IMG/VR virus record: IMGVR_UViG_3300042914_002629
Span: 1 to 64,000 of that record
Source: a virus
Reading direction: 5' to 3' (one strand)
Length of the DNA stretch: 64,000 nucleotides
Every line of letters begins with the position of its first letter. Positions within the stretch are counted from its first letter, which is position 1. This document shows, piece after piece, positions 59,104 to 64,000 of the stretch. Made by a program: the position numbers and the translations under genes. Below the pieces are notes generated by a model, which did no database searches, was not told the origin of the DNA, and worked only from the letters and a program-made list of their open reading frames with translations.

Positions 59104-59699
59104 TGCCCCCGCTGATCGGCGAGAGCGGCTACATGCGCCATGAGCGGGAGTTCTACCAGACTCCCTCCTGGGTCACCCTGGCGCTGTTCAAGCATTGGAT
59201 TCCGGTCTGCCCGTCGACCGTTTGGGAGCCGGCGGCGGGCGCGGGAAAGATGGTCGAGGCGCTGATGGACATGGGTTTCCCCGTGTTCGCAACGGACATC
59301 GAGCCCCAGACCACGGCGTGCGATTACGTGGACATCGGCCGGCACAATTTCCTGACCGAGCCGACGCCGCGGGAGGTGATGGAGCATGGCGTTTCGATCA
59401 TCACCAATCCACCGTTTAGCCTGGCGGACGAGTTCATCATCCGGGCGCTGGAGCTGGTCGAGGTGTGGAATGGCTCCGTCGCCTTGCTTTTGCCGAGCGA
59501 TTGGGACCATGCTCCCGGTCGGGGAAAAGCCAAGGTGAGGGCCCGTCTAACGGAACATCCGATGCACGCCATGCAGATCAAACTGCGAAAGCGGATCAGG
59601 TGGATCGAGGGCACCAAGGTGCATCCCCGGAGCTGGCATTCATGGCACGTGTGGGACACGCGCCACGTCGGGCCGCAACAGGTATTTTACGCGAGCTGA
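59103..59699 (+). CDS. N6-adenine DNA methyltransferase-like protein
   Basis: 198 residues. VWEPAAGAGKMVEAL is the SAM-binding motif I and ITNPPF the catalytic motif IV of N6-adenine methyltransferases, in that order. Short, without a clear target-recognition domain, as in several phage enzymes. It is the second methyltransferase in the window, of a different class from the ParB-linked one. Confidence 0.8.
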   Translation: MPPLIGESGYMRHEREFYQTPSWVTLALFKHWIPVCPSTVWEPAAGAGKMVEALMDMGFPVFATDIEPQTTACDYVDIGRHNFLTEPTPREVMEHGVSIITNPPFSLADEFIIRALELVEVWNGSVALLLPSDWDHAPGRGKAKVRARLTEHPMHAMQIKLRKRIRWIEGTKVHPRSWHSWHVWDTRHVGPQQVFYAS

Positions 59700-59711
59700 A
59701 AGGGCAATCTA

Positions 59712-60032
59712 TTGACCATGGAAACGGCGAAAATCGTTCTCAACCCCATCGCCACGCAATCCACGATGCACGGGCCGGACGGCACCGACATCATGAAGCT
59801 GCTGGGCATCACCAACATCACCGCCGAGGCCACCAGCGAGAGCGGGTTCACCAAGGCCGTGGTGACGCTGGAAATCCTCCAGATCGAGGTGCGCCCGCAT
59901 GAGGTGCGATGGCTGGCAAAGGTCGACGGTGAGATGGCCGACCTGGCCTACCTGATCACCACCGATGGCCGGCGCGTGACCCTCGGCGGCGATGGCAGCG
60001 TGACCATCGCCAAGATCGCGGAGGAATGCTGA
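59712..60032 (+). CDS. small hypothetical protein
   Basis: 106 residues. The TTG at 59712 lies five bases after GAAAGGGCA (59698-59706), the spacing seen for the motif elsewhere; an ATG at 59718 is the alternative. Beta-rich (VVTLEILQIEVRPHEVRWLA), with no family recognised. Confidence 0.55.
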   Translation: MTMETAKIVLNPIATQSTMHGPDGTDIMKLLGITNITAEATSESGFTKAVVTLEILQIEVRPHEVRWLAKVDGEMADLAYLITTDGRRVTLGGDGSVTIAKIAEEC

Positions 60033-60529
60033 TGGACCCGCTGGTCTTCACCTACACGAACCACCGGGGCGAGACGGCCGTGCGCCGCGTCTACCCGGTG
60101 GGCGTGCGCTTCGGCACCACCGAATGGCACAAGACTCCGCAATGGCTGCTGAACGCCTTCTGCCTCGACAAGGGCGAGATGCGGGAATTCGCCATGGCCA
60201 GCATCGGCGCCAAGGTGCAGGCCAAGCCGGAACAGAATTCGCTGGAAGAATCCGCAGCGGACGCGGCCAAGTGGGTCGCCGAGGCCGAATACTTCCTTGA
60301 CCACAACCCCTACACCATCCGGATGTGCGAGGGCGGCGGCCCGGAGGATCTTCACGGCTCCATGGCGGCCACCATCACGAAGATGGAGGGGTTGCTCAAG
60401 ACCGTGGCCGTGGCCGCAGAGCGATACGACGGAGCCGATCCGGGCCAGGCCACCACCGATGGCAGGAACCTGCTGATCGCCGCAGCTCGCAACTGCAAGA
60501 CGCCCCGCGGGCAGGGGGCGCAGCGATGA
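60032..60529 (+). CDS. WYL-like domain protein
   Basis: 165 residues; GGAGGA six bases before the ATG at 60032 decides the start over the ATG at 60026. Residues 3-60 (FTYTNHRGETAVRRVYPVGV, FGTTEWHKTPQWLLNAFCLD, REFAMASI) match the core of WYL-type ligand-sensing domains. The rest is helical. Could sense nucleic acid or nucleotides, as WYL domains in phage-defence regulators do. Confidence 0.6.
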   Translation: MDPLVFTYTNHRGETAVRRVYPVGVRFGTTEWHKTPQWLLNAFCLDKGEMREFAMASIGAKVQAKPEQNSLEESAADAAKWVAEAEYFLDHNPYTIRMCEGGGPEDLHGSMAATITKMEGLLKTVAVAAERYDGADPGQATTDGRNLLIAAARNCKTPRGQGAQR

Positions 60530-60669
60530 AGGGCACCACCTTGAGCGCGCTGGCCTTCGTGTCCGCCGCTGGCATGGCCGTGTTCGGCGCGCTCCACGAC
60601 GCGCCCTTCGGCCTCTACATGGTCGCCATGTGCCTGGCGGCCGGCGGCTGCATGGCGACGATAGCATGA
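60526..60669 (+). CDS. 47-residue membrane peptide
   Basis: Starts MKGTTLSALAFVSAAGMAVF; two short hydrophobic segments separated by LHDAPFG. ATGA overlaps on both sides make translation likely. Function unknown. Confidence 0.55.
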   Translation: MKGTTLSALAFVSAAGMAVFGALHDAPFGLYMVAMCLAAGGCMATIA

Positions 60670-60941
60670 GGCTCGCTGTGCAGCTCACGAAGCCCCAACG
60701 GCTCATCCTCGACACCGCCGCGGCAGCGCCCGGCGGCATCGTGATCATGGGCCAACCCGACCGAAAGGGTTGCCGCGTCGCCGGTGAGCACAACGGCCAT
60801 CCGGTGATCATCGCCTACCAGTCGCCGGAATACTTCCTCCAGCAACGCGGCCTGCTGGAGCACAGCGACGCGGCCAAGTACGCCTATCGGATCACCGCCG
60901 AGGGCCGTAAGGCGCGCACCTTCCGGAGGAAGCGGCGATGA
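60666..60941 (+). CDS. small hypothetical protein
   Basis: 91 residues starting MRLAVQLTKPQRLILDTAAA, in ATGA overlap. Looks like a winged-helix-like small domain with a basic tail (EGRKARTFRRKRR), so DNA binding is possible. Confidence 0.5.
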   Translation: MRLAVQLTKPQRLILDTAAAAPGGIVIMGQPDRKGCRVAGEHNGHPVIIAYQSPEYFLQQRGLLEHSDAAKYAYRITAEGRKARTFRRKRR

Positions 60942-61153
60942 TCACCATCACAGCCACCGTGGATGCCGATGGGGCCTTGAGCCCCTATGAGACCTGCGTG
61001 GACATGGCCGTCGCCGCCCAGCGCCTCGGGCTCGCCATTACCGCCCCCATCAACGGCGTGCTGGTCACCGCCAGGCCGGGCGTCGAGCCCGATGAGGTGT
61101 GGCAACGCTACAAGGTCGACAAGGCCAAGCTGGGCTCTGGAGGCACGCCATGA
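60938..61153 (+). CDS. small hypothetical protein
   Basis: 71 residues, ATGA overlaps at both ends. Alpha/beta build (ITITATVDADGALSPYETCV). No family recognised. Confidence 0.5.
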   Translation: MITITATVDADGALSPYETCVDMAVAAQRLGLAITAPINGVLVTARPGVEPDEVWQRYKVDKAKLGSGGTP

Positions 61154-62517
61154 GCGGCGCCAAGGGCGGCTGTCCGCGGTGCGGCTGCAACCGCTTCATG
61201 CGCGGCGCCTGCACCGGGTGCGGCTATGCGGGCGCAGACTGGCGGGACAAGCCGATCGGTGAAGTCAGCCTCCTCGCCCGAAAGGTCACTCGGCAGGCCA
61301 TCTACTGGCAGGATTGGGTTTGCCTAGGCTGCGGACGCACCATCTCCCGGCCGATAGGAACCACGCAAGGGAAGTGCGAGGGCTGCGGCCACCCCGAGAT
61401 GTACTGTCGAGACAGCAGCCAGCCGCGTCCCGACCAGAACATCACGTTCGACACCTGGCAGTGCATGGCGTGCGGCACCATGCTTGCGTTCCGCAAGGGC
61501 GAGAAGCCCAACCGCTGCTCCTACTGCGACCGTGGCGGCATGTTGGGGCAGATCCAACTCCCGCTCGACATGTGGCAGTGCAAGGATTGCCGCAACCTGA
61601 TCTCCAGTCCCGAAGGACTCCAGCCGGGCAAATGCTCGGTCTGCGGCCGATCGGGCCGTTTCGCCAAAGTTCCGCCACCGAAAGGGCATGACATGGACGT
61701 GAAATTCGACACCCGACTCCCGTATGGCTGGTACATAACCAACCCCGATGCGCGCACCGCGGTCATCATGACAGCCGCCAACGTCGAGGTGGCGCGTGTC
61801 AAGTTCACCCTGCCTGTGATCGGCTCGACCGAGGCCAAGGTGGACATCGCGATCGGCGAAGCGTCCGCCGTGATCGAAGGCGAGAAGCATGGCAAATCGA
61901 TACGCCACGCCATCCCCTCGGGCTTCGACGGCACGCTTGCGCCGACCAGCCTGCGCCTGTGGAACGCCTCCCACGAAGGGCTGATGGTCGACGTGTTCGA
62001 GGATGGCAAGGTGATCCACATCCACGACTCCCCGAACCTGCGACGGGCGCCGGCTGCGCCGACCAAGCCGGGCGTGATCCTGACCACCAACTACCCCGGC
62101 AGCTACACCGTTCAGGAGAAGCCGGACGGCTCTGTCGTGCTGGTGAGCAAGCACGGCGAGCATGTGGCGACCGCGCGGCCCTCGGCCGTTCCCGCTGGCG
62201 GCTCCGGCACGGTGACCAGCAAGACCGTGAAGGTGGGTGACGTGAGCAAGCACACCATGGAGATCGCGGTGGACGCGGCGCAGGTCAAGGCGGCGATCGG
62301 CGAGGCTATAGCCACGCTGGAGGGGAACAGCCTTGGCGACCTTGCCCTGATCATCGGCGGGGCGCTCCGGCGCGCCAGCACATTGCAGCGCAACACCAGC
62401 GGGCCGCGCGCCTATTTCGAGTGCTTCGAGCTGCTGGAAATCCCGGTCTATTGGGACGACACCTTCGAGGCGGTCTTCACGCGGTACGCCGAGGCGGTCG
62501 GCCGACAGGGGGAGTGA
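61150..62517 (+). CDS. four-zinc-ribbon protein fused to unknown C-terminal domain
   Basis: 455 residues. Residues 8-175 hold four CxxC-x..-CxxC zinc ribbons (CPRCG/CTGCG, CLGCG/CEGCG, CMACG/CSYCD, CKDCR/CSVCG). Residues 182-455 are a beta-rich then helical domain without recognised family (DTRLPYGWYITNPDARTAVI ... SGPRAYFECFELLEIPVYWD). An in-frame ATG at 61693 with its own CGAAAGGGCA separates the two, so the C-terminal domain is probably also made alone. May bind nucleic acid through the ribbons. Confidence 0.65.
   Translation: MSGAKGGCPRCGCNRFMRGACTGCGYAGADWRDKPIGEVSLLARKVTRQAIYWQDWVCLGCGRTISRPIGTTQGKCEGCGHPEMYCRDSSQPRPDQNITFDTWQCMACGTMLAFRKGEKPNRCSYCDRGGMLGQIQLPLDMWQCKDCRNLISSPEGLQPGKCSVCGRSGRFAKVPPPKGHDMDVKFDTRLPYGWYITNPDARTAVIMTAANVEVARVKFTLPVIGSTEAKVDIAIGEASAVIEGEKHGKSIRHAIPSGFDGTLAPTSLRLWNASHEGLMVDVFEDGKVIHIHDSPNLRRAPAAPTKPGVILTTNYPGSYTVQEKPDGSVVLVSKHGEHVATARPSAVPAGGSGTVTSKTVKVGDVSKHTMEIAVDAAQVKAAIGEAIATLEGNSLGDLALIIGGALRRASTLQRNTSGPRAYFECFELLEIPVYWDDTFEAVFTRYAEAVGRQGE
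61693..62517 (+). CDS. nested 274-residue C-terminal product
   Basis: Starts MDVKFDTRLPYGWYITNPDA exactly at the border between the zinc ribbons and the C-terminal domain. The ribosome motif CGAAAGGGCA (61679-61688) lies four bases upstream, identical in sequence and spacing to motifs of independent genes. The upstream ribbons are then an optional N-terminal module. Confidence 0.55.
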   Translation: MDVKFDTRLPYGWYITNPDARTAVIMTAANVEVARVKFTLPVIGSTEAKVDIAIGEASAVIEGEKHGKSIRHAIPSGFDGTLAPTSLRLWNASHEGLMVDVFEDGKVIHIHDSPNLRRAPAAPTKPGVILTTNYPGSYTVQEKPDGSVVLVSKHGEHVATARPSAVPAGGSGTVTSKTVKVGDVSKHTMEIAVDAAQVKAAIGEAIATLEGNSLGDLALIIGGALRRASTLQRNTSGPRAYFECFELLEIPVYWDDTFEAVFTRYAEAVGRQGE

Positions 62518-62519
62518 GC

Positions 62520-62822
62520 ATGTCGATCTACGTGGAAGCGCGCCAGGCCATCAAAGAGGCGCTGGCGCGCAAGGGCAGAGACCCGAATGCGGACGCGCTG
62601 GATGATGCGGGCGTGGCCGTGGTTCTCACGATGCTGGTGCGCGTCGCCGAGAACATCGAGACCATGACAAATGTGGCGGTGCGCGCGGCCGGCGAGACCA
62701 AGCGCCTCGCCGACGCCATGGAGAGCCTGGCCAAGGCCATCCCATCCGAGCTGGGGATGGAGATCGAAGATCCCGACCAGCCGCACCTCTTCGGCGGGCC
62801 TTGCGGGCACGATCACGGCTGA
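62520..62822 (+). CDS. small helical hypothetical protein
   Basis: 100 residues starting MSIYVEARQAIKEALARKGR. Helical with a C-terminal His/Cys cluster (PHLFGGPCGHDHG) that could bind metal. Last gene of the rightward operon, before the terminator at 62866. Confidence 0.55.
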   Translation: MSIYVEARQAIKEALARKGRDPNADALDDAGVAVVLTMLVRVAENIETMTNVAVRAAGETKRLADAMESLAKAIPSELGMEIEDPDQPHLFGGPCGHDHG

Positions 62823-62865
62823 TGTAGGGTTGCGATAGCGCGTCTCAAAAACGGGCTTTCCGGGA

Positions 62866-62900
62866 AAGGGTGCCTTACCGCGGTGTGGGCACCCTTTTTC
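62866..62900 (+). terminator. intrinsic terminator
   Basis: GGGTGCC (62869-62875) pairs with GGCACCC (62889-62895), followed by TTTTT; flanking AAA/TTT extends the stem. Ends the rightward early operon, nine bases before the tRNA gene. Confidence 0.85.
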
Positions 62901-62908
62901 GCATCCGG

Positions 62909-62982
62909 GCCTCTTTAGCTCAGTGGTAGAGCAGCCGGCTCCAACCCGGCCGATCAGGGTTCGATTCCTTGGGGAGGTGCCA
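62909..62982 (+). tRNA. tRNA-Trp (anticodon CCA)
   Basis: 74 bases forming a full cloverleaf: acceptor GCCTCTT/GGGAGGT (with G-T pairs), D-stem GCTC/GAGC, anticodon stem GCCGG/CCGGC with loop CTCCAAC (anticodon CCA), T-stem CAGGG/CCTTG with loop TTCGATT, discriminator G, and an encoded CCA end. It lies just after a terminator and abuts the stop of a convergent gene. It could support translation or serve as a relic of integration. Confidence 0.9.
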
Positions 62983-63228
62983 TCACCGCCGCTTGGGCGT
63001 GAGCAGCAGCGCCGGCTGCGACGCGCTACCCTCCTGCACCGCGCCCATCAGCTCCAGCGCCGGGCCGACCCAGTAGGGCACGCCGTTGCCGCCCTTGCGC
63101 TCGGCCCCCCATTTGTTGACCACCTGGGGCGTCGTGCCCCACATCGTCGCGAAGTCGACCTGGGACAGCCCGAGGCGCTTGAGTGCAGCTATGAACTGCT
63201 GGCGTGTCATGGTCAATATCGCACCCAT
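62983..63228 (-). CDS. XRE-like HTH protein
   Basis: 81 residues. TRQQFIAALKRLGLSQVDFA then TMWGTTPQVVNKWGAERKGG is a Cro/antitoxin-like helix-turn-helix, as in small phage regulators. The ATG at 63228 has GAGGGGAAG close upstream; an ATG at 63210 is the alternative. Its stop is immediately next to the 3' end of tRNA-Trp. Confidence 0.7.
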   Translation of the reverse strand: MGAILTMTRQQFIAALKRLGLSQVDFATMWGTTPQVVNKWGAERKGGNGVPYWVGPALELMGAVQEGSASQPALLLTPKRR

Positions 63229-63752
63229 GGGTTCTTCCCCTCGAAAGCCTGCCATCGCTCATAGCGGTACAGGGCTGTTTCCGGCCGGCGGCCGTGGTAG
63301 CTCCACGTGATCGTTCGCTCCGGCGGCTCGCCCTCGCCGGTGAGGTGGTGACGCAGGCACGCCATGGCCTCGGCGACCGACCCGCCGTTGATGGGATCGA
63401 AGGTGTAGAACGGACGGCGGTTCGGCATGTGGTCACTGAACCGCACCGTGAAGCCCGACCACGCCCGCGGGAGCGCCGGTGCCAGGTCGCCCTCTATCGT
63501 GCAGCGCGGCAGCAGGACGCGCCCGTAGGCGCTGCTGGGCCAGTTGGATACCTCCAGCGTGGCGATGGCCCCCGAGATCGCGCGCAGCGAGCCCGGGGCA
63601 TCGTAGAGGATGCGCCTGGGGGTTCGGTAGGTCGCGGCCAGCCCGAGCCCGCGTAGGGCCTCTACAAACGCGGCGGCGAGGGCAGGCAGCCCGGCGGCAT
63701 AGGCAAGCCGATGATCCCACGCGGCCTGCACAGCCTCAGATATCTCGCCCAT
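63213..63752 (-). CDS. hypothetical protein
   Basis: 179 residues starting MGEISEAVQAAWDHRLAYAA; AAGGGCA six bases upstream follows the extended ribosome motif and decides against the ATG at 63770. Middle with PRRILYDAPGSLRAISGAIA; C-terminus WSYHGRRPETALYRYERWQA. No family recognised. Confidence 0.55.
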   Translation of the reverse strand: MGEISEAVQAAWDHRLAYAAGLPALAAAFVEALRGLGLAATYRTPRRILYDAPGSLRAISGAIATLEVSNWPSSAYGRVLLPRCTIEGDLAPALPRAWSGFTVRFSDHMPNRRPFYTFDPINGGSVAEAMACLRHHLTGEGEPPERTITWSYHGRRPETALYRYERWQAFEGKNPWVRY

Positions 63753-63987
63753 CGGGATTGCCCTTCCCATTGCGCTTGCGACGCAGCCGGTCTTCCTGCT
63801 GCCGCCGGTAGCGCAGCAGGTCGGCCCGGCTCTTCGGCTGATCGGGGTAGCGGCGCGTCCGCAGGATCATCCGCACCGCCCGGAGCCATGTCATCCCCTT
63901 GGCCTTGACGTAGCGTTCGGCCTGCTCCAGCACAGCCTCATCGCGTCCGCTGTACTTGAACGTGCCCTTGGGGCGGCCGGCGGTCAT
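63736..63987 (-). CDS. small basic protein with AT-hook-like start
   Basis: 83 residues starting MTAGRPKGTFKYSGRDEAVL; the AGRPKG element resembles an AT-hook and the C-terminus is strongly basic (RQQEDRLRRKRNGKGN). A GTG at 63996 is also in frame and the gene could begin beyond the window edge. Probably DNA-binding. Confidence 0.5.
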   Translation of the reverse strand: MTAGRPKGTFKYSGRDEAVLEQAERYVKAKGMTWLRAVRMILRTRRYPDQPKSRADLLRYRRQQEDRLRRKRNGKGNPDGRDI

Positions 63988-64000
63988 TCCGAGCACTCCC

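Noticed and set aside
1-64000. CRISPR array, insertion sequence or integrase
   Set aside because: No regularly spaced repeats, transposase motifs or tyrosine/serine recombinase motifs were found on either strand.

Overview
The window is a 64 kb piece of a tailed double-stranded DNA phage (or prophage) genome. It is uniformly GC-rich and very densely packed: most neighbouring genes overlap by 1-8 bases (ATGA, GTGA, TGATG), and there is almost no space between genes. The structural genes (TerL, portal, MuF protein, capsid, tail tube, slippage-expressed tail chaperones, 1500-residue tape measure, NlpC/P60 protein, J-like hub) indicate a siphovirus with a long non-contractile tail. A two-component spanin-like pair and an N-acetylmuramidase endolysin indicate a Gram-negative host. 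The base composition and gene types suggest an alphaproteobacterium, but that is an inference. No integrase, excisionase or CI/CI2 lysogeny module is visible.

Layout. (1) 1-5264, rightward: small accessory genes, ending in a ParB-domain DNA methyltransferase. (2) 5366-8973, leftward: small accessory genes (cupin-like, HAD phosphatase, unknowns) read from a clear promoter at 9022-9050. (3) 9050-42342, rightward: packaging, head, tail and lysis. Inside it a 1534-residue polyvalent protein combines 2H phosphoesterase-like, Nudix-like, HipA-like kinase and ADP-ribosyltransferase-like regions. The tail chaperones use a canonical -1 slippery heptamer AAATTTT. (4) 42343-43298: about 0.95 kb with no gene but dense in long inverted repeats, with a leftward promoter and an intrinsic terminator. 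This is my best candidate for a large structured non-coding RNA. (5) 43299-52159, leftward: DUF932 protein, HNH protein, DnaN-like sliding clamp, XRE regulator, RecT-like annealing protein and a partner. (6) 52228-62822, rightward: VRR-NUC nuclease, replication initiator-like genes, an adenine methyltransferase and many small unknown genes, closed by a terminator. (7) A tRNA-Trp gene, then leftward XRE-like and unknown genes to the right edge.

Regulation. Two shared signals tie the non-structural regions together. One is an extended ribosome-binding motif, CGAAAGGGCA (or CGAGAGGGC), found 4-6 bases before many start codons, including two in-frame starts inside longer genes. The other is a TCTTCACAAT half-site, a perfect palindrome at 45081-45098, that overlaps or abuts promoters at several operon heads. 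It probably marks an early regulon controlled by one phage repressor, with the XRE protein at 48739-48951 the obvious candidate. Functions below are read from sequence and remembered family features; no database search was run.
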